In this document: piece by piece, positions 44,201 through 54,600 of the stretch
Layout: the number at the start of each line of letters is the position of its first letter
Position numbering within the stretch: position 1 is the stretch's first letter
Assembly (NCBI GenBank): GCA_030374805.1
Contig: JARGSG010000209.1
Span: forward strand, 496,001 to 560,000
From: Gracilaria gracilis
Taxonomy: Eukaryota > Rhodophyta > Florideophyceae > Gracilariales > Gracilariaceae
Length of the DNA: 64,000 bases
Direction of reading: 5' to 3'
The notes under the pieces: model-generated
Databases searched by the model: none
The model's input: only the letters and a program-made list of their open reading frames with translations
Told to the model about the DNA's origin: nothing
Made by a program: the position numbers and the translations under genes

Positions 44201-44963
44201 GGTTGCTATGGCGTTTGTCCAACATTGGATCTTTGTGTACGTACTACCCGTGGAACTTCTATCCGATAACGGAGGACAGCTTGCATCTAAATTCTTTAAA
44301 TATGCGTGTCGAATTATCGATTTGAACAATCTGTTTACAACACTATATCATTCCTAGAGTAACGGGCAAGTTGAAAGATTGAACCGCACGATTCTAACCG
44401 CTTTGCGTGCTTATGAGGCGGACCACCGCAAGAATTGGGATTTTTATACGGATGCCATTACGTAGGCGTAAAATATGCAGGTACACCGTGTTACGGGACT
44501 CTCGCCATTCGACTTGGTACTCTCTAGAGTTCCACCTCCGGTGGCTATCGAATCACAATCCACGTTGGGTTCGTTTCCGTCGCACTGGGTATACAGGAAT
44601 TCTTGAAAGGCTTGGTTATCCAAGATGGTTCCGATTGCTCGGAAATCTATGACCAACGCGCAACTAGCGTATAAGAAGAATTTTGACAATCGAATCCGTC
44701 TACCTTTACTGAAGGCTACCACTTCAGGTGACTATGTCTTTCTCCGCAAAAAGTACTACAATTCTGGAAAAAAACCAAAGCACAAACTGTCGCCAGTTGC
44801 TGAGGGACCTTTCAAAGTGATTGCTGCGGATAAGGACAATGTCTTGGTGGATATCAAGGACTTTCATGAAAGGATCTTACTCGACCGCGTTGTACCAGCA
44901 CCCGCTCCATCTTCGGATTTACCGAGATTCCAATCGGGAAGTTCGACAATGGAGGAACCGTAA
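41252..44963 (+). pseudogene. gypsy copy 1 Pol
   Basis: The protease motif VLDTGAGPNFV is near 41292-41325. RT: FLPKPDVACRFCIDYRCLN (42416-42470), IFTAIDANFFSW, TPFGLINAPATFQRTIDI (42657-42710), then LVYSNNRDDQLKH, where the catalytic YLDD box is deleted. RNase H runs about 43020-43560 and ends EIRYKKGNLNYHADALS. The integrase finger region and core (LLVITDRFSKLVRTVQ, 44120-44175) and the C-terminal module (LLKATTSGDYVFLRKK; VDIKDFHERILLDRVVPAP) run to 44963. Frame changes and stops are frequent. The family role is reverse transcription and integration; this copy cannot do either. Confidence 0.9.
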
Positions 44964-45627
44964 CGCCCAAGCCTCATCGCGTTCCCCAATCGTGAGTTAA
45001 CAGATATACAACACGAGGTTCCCGCTACTGCACCTCCAATGGAGTTATATGAGAGCAACATCTCACACATCCGCGTTTCCCCACCGCCCGACCTTAGTCG
45101 AGAACCCCCGTCTCCGACTAAGGAGGGCGAGGGAATAGATTGCGCTCGCGATGAAGCTGCTTAGTCGTCGACGAGTGTTCCCGCCTCGGGTTGTGTATCG
45201 GAAGTGCCACGCAGTAGAGATGTTGTTAGAGAAGTTAAGTCATTCCCCTTGGGAAGTAATCGTGCTCGTAAGGAAAAGGTCTTTTCGGCAGATCCGGGTT
45301 TACCCATCATGGAAATGGCACGCAAGGCGGATTGTTTCATGGTCTCCGGTAGGGATCAGCCCGCCGGCCTTGCTTTCGCTACCGCCCTGGAATCATCGGG
45401 CCAGCGACACATAACTACCCGCATAAGGCCACGGAGGGAGTGTACGCGCCAAAGCGGGGAGGTTGGCATAAGCGATGACCGGAACGCCTAACGGTATCTC
45501 CCTTTGGGATAGCTTCAGATTACGTCAGCGACGTGTGCGTCAGATGAGTTGCTACGCAGGGCAACATGCATCCAATTTTGGAAACCTAGTTTAGTCCATA
45601 GATGTCGGATTGCCGCACGTGCGATAG
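44964..45627. other. gypsy copy 1 tail, no gene supported
   Basis: A Pro/Ser-rich frame continues pol-like for a while (SREPPSPTKEGEGIDCARDE), then degenerate sequence. GATTGCCGCACGTGCGATAG near 45608 weakly resembles 38165-38185 upstream of gag and may be an LTR trace. Confidence 0.4.
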
Positions 45628-46627
45628 CTACAGCGCATGGCGCCTGTCCCGTCCAGATATTTCGAATTGGCTCAATTTGAGATACGCCGCCTCGCGCGCA
45701 CGCGGCAGGAAAATTTCACTTGATTTTTTGAGTGCTGACGCACTGCTAGGCGCCGCCTGCCACTGAACGTGTGCAACGTGGATATGAAAATTTGGGTGAT
45801 CCACGTGGAAGCATTTCGGTTGATTCTTTTGGTTTGCCACGGCGCATGGCGTAAGGCAATTTTCGAATTTTTTGGCGTGCACTGGCAGCCCAATCTGGAT
45901 ATAATGCACCCCGCCGTCGTTTGTGATGCTCGCCCGTACGGTGACTACCGACTCTTCGGAAGTTTGAGGCAACGCTCAGTTCTTTTGAAGGATTTGCGTT
46001 TCATTCGCATATGCGATAGCAAGTAGTCGCAACCGCGAAACCGACTCACACCAATGGCATCGGATGGGGCCACCGTTTACAATACAGAGTTCGTTATTGA
46101 CCATGTGGTCCCACACTAGATTTCTCCAGCCGGAGTATGGCTTAATCGCATCCGTTGGTACGGACTCCCCTCTATCGAGGATATCGAGGAACCAGTTCAC
46201 CACTTACCAAGATCATTTGTGGTGCGATATCATCAACGAACATGAACGCCACTGCCTCTAAACTTAGATGACTCCCAAGTAGAGTAGAGATGTCCAAGAC
46301 CCTTTTAAAGGAGAAGACGAATCTAAAGACAGAGGAAGAAGACTCTTGGAAGAGGAACAGAAGAAGTAAAGGAAGAGTAAGAGTTGTGAATACCATTATA
46401 ACGGAGACCGCGAAAGCGGATATGAACACGTCAAACCGACTGGCAGTATGAAGTAGCACCAGAAGAGTAACCCTGGAACCGAAGAAAAAAGAAAAAGGCT
46501 CAATATTAGTGAAGACAAATGACAGTTTACTGTATGGAACGCAGCTAAAAGAATCAGGAGAAGAACTCCACTCCATGGCGGAGACATCAATTAAAACTCT
46601 ATGAGGCAAGTGCCCGGAGTTCATCAA
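45628..46627 (-). pseudogene. element X ORF2 region (unrecognised)
   Basis: ATGATG at 46627 overlaps the end of ORF1 by about 29 nt in a different frame. It is open for 151 codons to 46172 (MMNSGHLPHRVLIDVSAMEW ... VDDIAPQMILVSGELVPRYP). After breaks, a further open block lies at 45972-45628 (DDGGVHYIQIGLPVHAKKFE; HVDHPNFHIHVAHVQWQ). The middle is very rich in Phe/Leu/Val, but this coincides with a purine-rich opposite strand and need not mean membrane segments. A stop/start overlap of two ORFs is common in retroelements and some RNA viruses. No RT, polymerase or integrase motif was found. Confidence 0.4.
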
Positions 46628-47490
46628 TGTCAGTCATTCCCGCCAGAACTGGAAGTATTATGGAGAACAAGAATTGGCGTATAGCCGCAACTTGCGGGTT
46701 TACTGACGCCAGTTTTTCGTTACTTCCTTCAGGAGCAGGAGCGGTGCTTATTCCCTCCGCCTTTCCGGCACCGTCCTCTTTTTCCCCTTGGGCACTGTTT
46801 GCGTCTTCAGCTTTGTTCCACATGGGATCGTCTAGATCCACTGATGGAACATATTCGTCGGCAATAATGTACCCGCTAGGATGCCCATTCCGAATCACGC
46901 GTGCAGCGTTACGAATTGCTTCAGTTTGCTCCTGCGAGCAGGTATCTACCTCGTAGGGATCGAAGTAGATGAAGTCCCGGGCATGCGACATAGTGCGATC
47001 CTGTGAACGGTCCAAACGACTCCGATGTTCTCCAGCACGCTTGGTGTACTGTACTTCGTCCCAATTCCTATCGGAGATCAGATTGAAAGTATCATGAACC
47101 TTGTCCTGGTTGAAATCGCCCCCGCTGGGGATTGTAAAATCCAGTTTGAGGATATGTTGATGCAGCTCCGGTGATAGATACCAAATCTGGCACTGGTCGT
47201 GCATCTCCCACAGGAGGAGAGCCGCAATGTGGACAACCTACTCCGTGGCGAATACGGGCCAGTAACCGCAGCGCGGATTATTGATAATTTCGGATCGAAC
47301 ATAGGATAAGCATAGAGCCATTTCGACGTAACACCCCCGCGGGACTTCCACAAATTCTCCACTATAGTGGTAACTGCGCTTATCGCCCCACGTGAAACTG
47401 TGGATTAATCCTCTCTACTTCCACCGTCTGGTACGGAATAAGTAACCAGAATCAGGAACGGGCTTTTCGTTTGAAACGGATCATTTGCTG
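45735..47490. repeat. large inverted repeat, left arm
   Basis: Reverse complement of 48585-50340, with a spacer of about 1.1 kb. Near the spacer (e.g. 47400-47490 versus 48585-48680) and at the outer end the arms differ at roughly one base in ten. Between about 46373 and 47016 I count only two differences from 49053-49690. The arms carry element X. Confidence 0.95.
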
Positions 47491-48265
47491 GAAACTCTGG
47501 CGCGGTTGGCGCCGTAGGTAGCGGAATTCTGCAAGAAGTAGTGACCTCGTCCAACAGAAGAGCTCTTTCCAGATTGCCGGGCGCGAAAGCGCCTCGAATT
47601 GACGCAAGACACCCTTCAGGGTGTGCAAATTGTATCCATAAGATTCCTCACCGCGAGTGCGGAAGTATGCAGGGCCAAAACCGAACGAAGTCGGAATCGG
47701 AACATCTCTGGGTGTGCGGTAAATTCGCTGATACGCGATACGAGTCAATCCAGAACGGGCGTAGTCCCACGACTTCTGCGTTGCGCGGCGGATAAAATGA
47801 AACGGAATTGCTATGCGATGTTGCCAATCTCAAGTTTGAGTGACCTCAAGCGGAAGAATGCCGGGCAGCCAGCCATCTTCGGCAAAAGACTGGACCCAAA
47901 TTGGTATTCGTCACAGCCACTAGGTAGAACCAGGGAGCCTTGGAGTACAGGAGAGGAGAATCGATCAGATTTTGATCTGCCAACGCGTCGCGCGAGACCC
48001 AGTTGGATACTGCTGGAATCTGTGTGAACGGCTCAGAAGCGTTCCACGACCCAATGTGTATATTGGATGAGCCAGACGACTGCTGTGGCAGTGGCACGGA
48101 CTGAAGCCGTGTGAAGTAAGAAGTAACAGCGGTGGTTTCCGTGGGAGTGACGTTGGAGGATCTCGTCGCGGGATTGTTGTTGGAAGCCGGCGCGTCGGTG
48201 GTTGACGGAGCAGCAGAGCCCTGCAGGTCGTTGCTGTGCTCCGACATTGGAGGTTGAGACGTCAT
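46599..48265 (-). pseudogene. element X ORF1 (unrecognised, ~550 residues, frame-broken)
   Basis: It starts MTSQPPMSEHSNDLQGS with a Ser/Thr/Pro-rich leader and SYFTRLQSVPLPQQSSGSSN. A folded-looking segment follows (VSNWVSRDALADQNLIDSPL; FYLVAVTNTNLGPVF) up to 47846. Next comes SYGYNLHTLKGVLRQFEALS (47452-47660), then, after two shifts, the open block 47204-46599 (ISDRNWDEVQYTKRAGEHRS; DFIYFDPYEVDTCSQEQTEA; a Glu/Ala/Pro linker; LRALAS end). No catalytic motif is seen. Composition and size would suit a structural (capsid/gag-like) protein. The next ORF overlaps its stop. I do not recognise the family. Confidence 0.55.
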
Positions 48266-48584
48266 CGCAGTGCGAGGGGGTGAAGGTGACTGTGTTGCAA
48301 CAGGAAGAATGCTGAATTCTGATCGGTGAGGTGAAGGCGCTGGCGAAATGTTAGATCAATCGATGGGGAATTCTCGGAACCAGACTGGTTATTTATCCCC
48401 CGTACTCAGGATCGGTGCGTCGTCAGAACGGTGGTTATTCCTCTTAAGAAGGAGGATGTGTAGTGCAATGCCCCTTGGCCCTTTTCAGGGGAGGAAAACT
48501 AATAAATTTTCAGTCATCTCTCGAGGTGCGAAAAGAAGAATCCGGTAACGGAATGACCAGAAGCGACGAGAGATGATACCGAAA
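47491..48584. other. spacer of the inverted repeat
   Basis: It holds the 5' two-fifths of element X ORF1 (minus strand) and, near 48440-48540, a short stretch resembling 38010-38060. No separate gene. Confidence 0.7.
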
Positions 48585-48897
48585 AATGATCCGTTTCGAA
48601 CGGAAAGCACGTTCCTGATTGGGGTTACTTATTCCGTACCAGACCGTGGAAGTAGAGAGGATTAATCCACAGTTCCACGTGGGGCGATAAGCGCAGTTAC
48701 CACTCTAGTCGAGAATTTGTCGAAGTCCCACGGGGTGTTACGTCGAAATGCCTTTATGATTATCCTATGTTCGATCCGAAATTTTCAACAATCCGCGCTG
48801 CGGTTACTGGCCCGTATTTGCCACGAAGTAGGTTGTCCGCATTGCGGCTCTCTTCCTCTGAGAGATGCACGACCAGTGCTGGATTTAATATCTAACA

Positions 48898-49440
48898 GTG
48901 AGGCTGCGTCAAAATATCCTCAAACTGGATTTAACAAATCCCTTCGGAGTCGAGTACAACCAGGACGAGGTTCATGGTATTTTCAATCTGATCTCCGATA
49001 GAAATTGGGACGCAGTACCGTACACCCAGCGTGCTGGAGAACATTCGAGTCATTTGGACCGTTCACAGGATCGCACTATGTCGCATGCCCGGGACTTCAT
49101 CTACTTCGATCCCTACGAGGTAGATACCTGCTCGCAGGAGCAAACTGAAGCAATTCGTAACGCTGCACGCGTGATTCGGAATGGGCATCCTAGCGGGTAC
49201 ATTATTGCCGACGAATATGTTCCATCAGTGGATCTAGACGATCCCATGTGGAACAAAGCTGAAGACGCAAACAGTGCCCAAGGGGAAAAAGAGGACGGTG
49301 CCGGAAAGGCGGAGGGAATAAGCACCGCTCCTGCTCCTGAAGGAAGTAACGAAAAACTGGCGTCAGTAACCCGCAAGTTGCGGCTATACGCCAATTCTTG
49401 TTCTCCATAATACTTCCAGTTCTGGCGGGAATGACTGACA
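48898..49440 (+). pseudogene. element X ORF1, inverted partial copy
   Basis: It starts within X (QNILKLDLTNPFGVEYNQDE) and is identical to the left-arm protein from the RSQDRTMSHARDF segment to NEKLASV. A one-base loss (TT instead of TTT near 49369) then changes the frame and ends it early (NSCSP). The N-terminal half of ORF1 is absent because the right arm starts at about 48585. Confidence 0.8.
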
Positions 49441-50330
49441 TTGATGAACTCCGGGCACTTGCCTCATAGAGTTTTAATTGATGTCTCCGCCATGGAGTGG
49501 AGTTCTTCTCCTGATTCTTTTAGCTGCGTTCCATACAGTAAACTGTCATTTGTCTTCACTAATATTGAGCCTTTTTCTTTTTTCTTCGGTTCCAGGGTTA
49601 CTCTTCTGGTGCTACTTCATACTGCCAGTCGGTTTGACGTGTTCATATCCGCTTTCGCGGTCTCCATTATAATGGTATTCACAACTCTTACTCTTTCTTT
49701 CCTTCTTCTGTTCCTCTTCTAAGAGTCTTCTTCCTCTGTCCTCAGATTCGTCTTCGCCCTTAAAAGAGACTTGGACAACTCTATCCCACTTGGGAGCCAT
49801 TCAGGTTCGGAGCCAATGGTGTTCGCGTTCGGCGATGATATGGAACCAGAGATGATCTTGGTAGATGGTGAACTGGTTCCTCGGTATCCTCACTAGAGAG
49901 AAAACCGTACCAACGAATTCCATAAATCCATACTCGGGCTGGAGAAATCCTTTGTGATACCACATGGTCAATAACGAACTCCGTATTTTAAACGGTGGCC
50001 CCATCCGATGCCATTGGTGTGAGTCGGTTTCGCGATTGCGACTACTTGCTATCGCATTTGCGAATGAAACGCAAATCCTTCAAAAGAACTGAGCATTGTC
50101 TCAAACTTCCGAAGAATCGGTAATCACAGTACGCGCGAGCTTTACAAACGACGGTGGGGTGCATTATATCCGGATTGGCCAGCCAGTGCACGCCAAAAAT
50201 TTCAGAAATTTTCTTACGCCATGCGCCGTGGCAAGCCAAAAAATAAACCGAAATGCTTCCACGTGGATCACCTAAATTCCCATATCCACGTTGCACACGT
50301 TCAGTGGCAGGCGGCGCTTAGCAATGCGTC
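49441..50330 (+). pseudogene. element X ORF2 region, inverted partial copy
   Basis: Same MMNSGHLPHRVLIDVSAMEW start as the left arm, with a stop near 49722. Beyond about 49690 it diverges: MILVDGELVPRYP is recognisable near 49850-49895, and the far end near 50220-50300 keeps the HVDHLNSHIHVAHVQWQ segment. It is non-functional. Confidence 0.75.
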
Positions 50331-50339
50331 AGCATTCTA

Positions 50340-53012
50340 AGAAATGAGTCAAATGCCATGTCTGGCCAGTAGAAATCTCTCCGAAGAGTAAGAGAAAGCC
50401 CCCAGTTACCCAGGTGTGCATCAACTTTCACGTAATGCAACAAATGTAATATTTTGCGTGGCAGAGAGTGAGGGACCACAATTTGTGGGTTCTGGTTCAC
50501 AAATCGAACAAGATGTCTCTGATCGTTCGCGGCGACAGGAATTTGAATTCCTTCGTTGAGGCGAGAACGTATCTGTGCGCAAAAAGGGTCGATCTGTTGC
50601 TCAGAAGTCATCTCCTCAGGAGCAATCGCAACAAGATTCGGTAGCCATGAAATGGTCGCAAATGTCTTCACCCAACAGTTGGGCTTCACCTTTCTCGGTC
50701 GACATTATGAAAGACGGGATATTTGTTCCTTCCGACGCATCGGCATCAGCATCAGTTTCCGGGATAACGCATCTGCATGGCAGTTCAGGTTGCCCTTCTT
50801 GTAGCGAATTTCGAAATCGAACTCAGAGAGTCTCCAACGCCATCGCATCAAGCGATCCGAAGATTCGGTAAGTTCCATGAGCCAGCGTCGAGCGGAATGG
50901 TCGGTTTGTACCACAAAGTGGTTTCCCATCAAATATGGGCAAAGAGTCGATAAAGCCCACACGACGGCTAAATACTCTTTCCCCGATACTGAGTAGTTCT
51001 TTTCGTGTACGTTCAGCTTTCTTGACCAATACCCAATTAGGCGCCTTTTACCATCTTCGGTTGTTTGAAAATGTGCACAACCAACTTGGTACGCGCTAGA
51101 TTCGGTGTCGATCGAGTATTGTAACCCAGGGGTGAGAAGAGCGAAAACTGGTGGTGACGTTACAGCATCCACTAAAGATTTGAAAGCAGCAGAATCGGCT
51201 TCGCTGAATGGTTCAAGTTGTACTGGCTGTCCCTTCTTCATAATTTCATTCAGCGGGGCTGTTATCTCTGCTAAACTCGATATGAACCAACGGTAGACAT
51301 TACAAATTCTCAAGAATGGGCGTAGTTCCGTCTGCGTACGCGGGTGCTTAGCTTCCTTCAAGGATTTCACACGGAGCTCCTCAACAGAGAGCTCACCAGT
51401 ACTTATGATGTGACCAGCGTATTTAACCGAGTCGCTAAAGAACTCACACTTCTTGACCTTCATAGTAACACCTGTCTCGCAGAGAACCCTCATGACGTCT
51501 CGGACGTGCTTCAGATGATCATCCATGTCATTGGAATATACAATGATATCATCCAAGTATACCAAACAGGTTTTCCACTTAAATATTGCTAATAGAATGT
51601 CAATAGTCCGCTGGAACGTCGTGGGAGCAGTTGTAAGGCCAAATTGAATCCGTTTGAAACGGTACAATCCTTGATGGCAAACAAACGCCGTTTTGTCACG
51701 TTCCTTCTCCCGTAAGGTAATTTGCCAATATTCCCAATTGGCATCAAGGGCAGTGAAGACATTTGACTTCCCCAAGGATTCAATATATTCATCTATTCGT
51801 GGAGTAGAATAAACATCCTTGACATTAACCGCGTTCAGGCGCCGGTAATCAATGAAAAATCTCCATGCACCATCCGGCTTCAGAACAAACTCTACTGGCG
51901 ATGCCCACGAGGATTGGGCAGGTTCGATTACCAATGATTCCAACATATTCTCAACCTGAGATTTCTCTTCAATCCGGGCTGTTGGCCCAGCCATGTAAGG
52001 GTGTTGAGATAAAGGCCGAGTTGCTGGATGCATATCAATCCGATGTTCGGTTACAGCGATTTTCCCAAGGGAACCATCACCTAATTTGGGTGAACTCACG
52101 TAAAACATCCCATAAGCGTTTACGGTGTGCCCCTGGCACATGCGATAAGTCCAGGTCTTCTAATTCCTTACTAGGATCCTTCTCAAAATCTCCAGGGGAG
52201 ATAGCCTTCTCAACAGGCTTCTGTCCAGAATCTTGTTTCTCTGAATCCACTGAGGTAGCCGCGGAGTTATCAGTCAACATCGTCGCCACGAACTCATCGT
52301 CCTCTTCCTCCTTAGGGTCGTTTTCACCCAGAACTTCGGAAAGGGTCACCTTCGTAGGTACGATCACCGTAGGATGCGGTAGCACAGTACAAATAACCGG
52401 GTTCTTAACTGAACTCTGAGGAGTAGATCCAAGAATGGCGATCAATACCTTGAAAGGTTTCCCAGGTTCCACTTGAAAAACACCGTTAGCAACGGCCAAT
52501 TGGCGCGAATCGTACAACGATTGAAAGGGTTGCGAAACCCATAAACCATGTTGGTCCGACGTAACGTGTACCCATACTTGGGATTCAGGCGGAAGCTGTA
52601 TAGACCGTGCACAACGAAAACGTTTACTCCTAGCATCCAAGTTGGGAACCTCTTGTGCGACAGGTAAAGGAACCTGCTTACGCAGCGCTTGTCGCAATGG
52701 TTCCTTGACAATAGATACGGTAGACCCGTCTTCCAATTCCATACTTCTTGCGCGTGGCCAAATAGCTTCGACGAATCGATCACAAAAATCACAACCCAGT
52801 ATCACTAGTGCTGCGAGCGACTCGCATACAACAAATCCCAATTGGGCCAGAAAGTGACCAAGTCTCACAACGAGATTCGCAAAACCAGCCGTTCGTAACG
52901 GGTTGTTGTTCGCATCGGCGATATCTAAAGATGGACCTCAGCGAATGGAAGACCGTATTGACGGAAGTAGTAACGATTAAATTACGAAGTTGGGACCAGC
53001 ACCGGTATCTAG
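50340..53012 (-). pseudogene. gypsy copy 2 Pol, integrase truncated
   Basis: The protease motif LDTGAGPNF lies at about 53012-52985, and the protease end VILGCDFCDRFVEAI falls in the open block 52868-52077. RT-RNase H is one uninterrupted 478-codon block (52141-50705) containing PVEFVLKPDGAWRFFIDYRR, VFTALDANWEYWQI, IQFGLTTAPTTFQRTIDI and the intact catalytic CLVYLDDIIVYS. RNase H ends EIRYKKGNLNCHADALS. Between the first block and RT there is one stop (after LREFTQI). The integrase finger start (LRRDFYWPDMAFDS) is followed at once by element X. RT could be active in principle, but integration cannot. Confidence 0.92.
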
Positions 53013-53284
53013 AAAACATAAAGTTCTAACCATAAAATGGTACGAAAGTCCAAGGTCAGCTTAAACTTTATGGTTTCGCTGAGCCATGAACACAGCCCGA
53101 TTTTGGACACGTAAGTTACGAGACCTTATCCACGGACGAAGAATTACACCGAGGTTTTTAAAGCTCACGTTTGAGCTATCCCCGCTTCTGGAGAGGATTG
53201 TGACTGGGAAGCGAGGCTTGGGCACCCCAGGCGCGACAGTCCCCGGCACTGCGGGCACCTGTTCCGTTAGGGAGACTTCCGAAG

Positions 53285-54390
53285 TTAGTTTTTCGGCAAA
53301 GTTTGCCCCTGGGTGGTGTTCAATTCATCTGAGGCCTTACTAACCTCATTCAAATGAGTCGATAACGGTAGCGACGGCGGTTTAATAGACATTCCCTGAG
53401 CGGGAGGCGGTGTAACCGATACCAGTAAGAACAAAGAGAGGACCGGTTGATGGGTGAGACTCGGAACACGAGCGCGCTCTTCCTCTGTTAAGGACTCATA
53501 CACCTCGATAATGTTTAACATATCCTTAACCAGAGTACAGTTCGGAGAAATGTGACCATGATGGTAGCAGATATGGCAAATCATTGATATTGGATCCAAG
53601 TGCTGCGGGCGTTGGTCCCATTGACGCTTTTGCATTTCGCTTATCTAACCGTGAAGGTTCATACGTGTTTGAACACTCGTGTGGGACAGATTGGGCGCCT
53701 GCAAATGATATTTTGTGGTATAGAGTGCCGTATCTTCCTCTAAGGATAGAGAAGTAGACGGGAACTGCGTAGAAGGTCAGGACTGGAGTCCATTGGTATG
53801 AGCGAGATGCACGTTCCCCGGATCGCAGTCTTTCTTATAATGGCCTACCAATGAAATTGATGGTGAACTCTCCAAGTGGAGTGCTTTAGCGTGACAACCT
53901 CTATGTCTCGAGCGGGCTTGTAAGGCGTCCCATTGGGCTTGGGCACACTGAACAAACTCTAAAAAGGAGATCTTGCGATTAGCTTTCCGGCGAATGGCTA
54001 CCAAATTCCGTATTGCAGGATCCAGTCCATTAAAAAACATTGTACCCCTCTCCAAAGAGGAATAAAAATTACCAAACACGGTGGAAAGCCTTGTTCAACT
54101 GAATTGCAGAAAGCGTTTCCGATTCTACGGTCTCCTGTTTCGTATCGCGAAGAGCGAGAATAGCATTCTGGATAGCATTACCAGTAGCATAGGACATCGC
54201 GAGGTAGTGTACAGCTTCGGTACAACACGTAAATTCTCCATCGGAGGCTCGAAACGTACCGTGTACAGCGGTAAACTGATCCTCCGCCGATTCTTTCAGG
54301 AAGTAAGGTAGGGCTATGTACGCCTGCACCTCACTCATTCCGAGTTTATCGGCTCATTAATAAGCCCGTTGAAACTGAAAGAATCAGTTA
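53285..54390 (-). pseudogene. gypsy copy 2 Gag (partial)
   Basis: The capsid-like body MSEVQAYIALPYFLKESAED (from 54338) and ERGTMFFNGLDPAIRNLVAI (54079-53777) is followed, after a shift, by a zinc knuckle CHICYHHGHISPNC near 53585-53540. This is a canonical CX2CX4HX4C. The N-terminal 150 residues seen in copy 1 are missing or too diverged. The block 53635-53285 ends in ...AQGMSIKPPSLPLSTHLNE, a Pro/Ser linker shared with copy 1. Confidence 0.85.
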
Positions 54391-54600
54391 ACGTCACTGG
54401 TATGGCAGTTACACCGATATCCAAAACGGAACCAGACATACATATTGAGGATGATTTGGAGGAGGTGGAGAAATTTTGGAAACCAACGGAGCCGGAGGAA
54501 GGGAGAGGGGAGGAAGGAGATGGTGATACGAACATAGTGGCCGACATTGGGAAAGGAAGTACTGGTGACGAAGCGTCTGGGGTAGGAGTGATACCCCCTC
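54391..54600 (+). other. acidic N-terminal region possibly belonging to the methyltransferase-SET gene
   Basis: An ORF from 54369 (MKLKESVNVTGMAVTPISKT, then an acidic EEVEKFWKPTEPEEGRGEEG stretch) runs into the methyltransferase locus in another frame. It overlaps the outer end of gypsy copy 2, so its assignment is uncertain. Confidence 0.3.

Larger units (their letters stand above)
39003..44963 (+). mobile_element. Ty3/gypsy retrotransposon copy 1, heavily mutated
   Basis: Gag (39003-40960) followed by pol (about 41250-44963) with order protease, RT, RNase H, integrase. It is a diverged homologue of the copy at 50340-54390, which lies in inverted orientation. Dozens of stops and indels make it inactive. 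It probably extends on both sides (leader from about 38.0 kb; non-coding tail to about 45.6 kb), but LTR ends were not resolved. Confidence 0.9.
48585..50340. repeat. large inverted repeat, right arm
   Basis: Partner of 45735-47490. Its outer end cuts directly into the integrase of gypsy copy 2 (FYWPDMAFDS then X sequence from about 50340). The right arm therefore marks an insertion or rearrangement point inside that gypsy element. Confidence 0.95.
50340..54390 (-). mobile_element. Ty3/gypsy retrotransposon copy 2, truncated
   Basis: Homologue of copy 1 in opposite orientation and better preserved. Order on the minus strand: Gag (about 54390-53285), protease, RT, RNase H, start of integrase. 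It lacks the integrase core and 3' end, because element X sequence begins at about 50340. The 5' end merges into the methyltransferase-like locus without a visible LTR. Confidence 0.92.

Noticed and set aside
46172-46627. Membrane protein call for element X ORF2
   Set aside because: The Phe/Leu/Val-rich stretch follows from a purine-rich opposite strand, with no clear helix boundaries or charges.
45628-50340. Calling element X an integrated RNA virus
   Set aside because: A two-ORF overlap alone is not enough, and no polymerase motif was seen. Kept as unrecognised.
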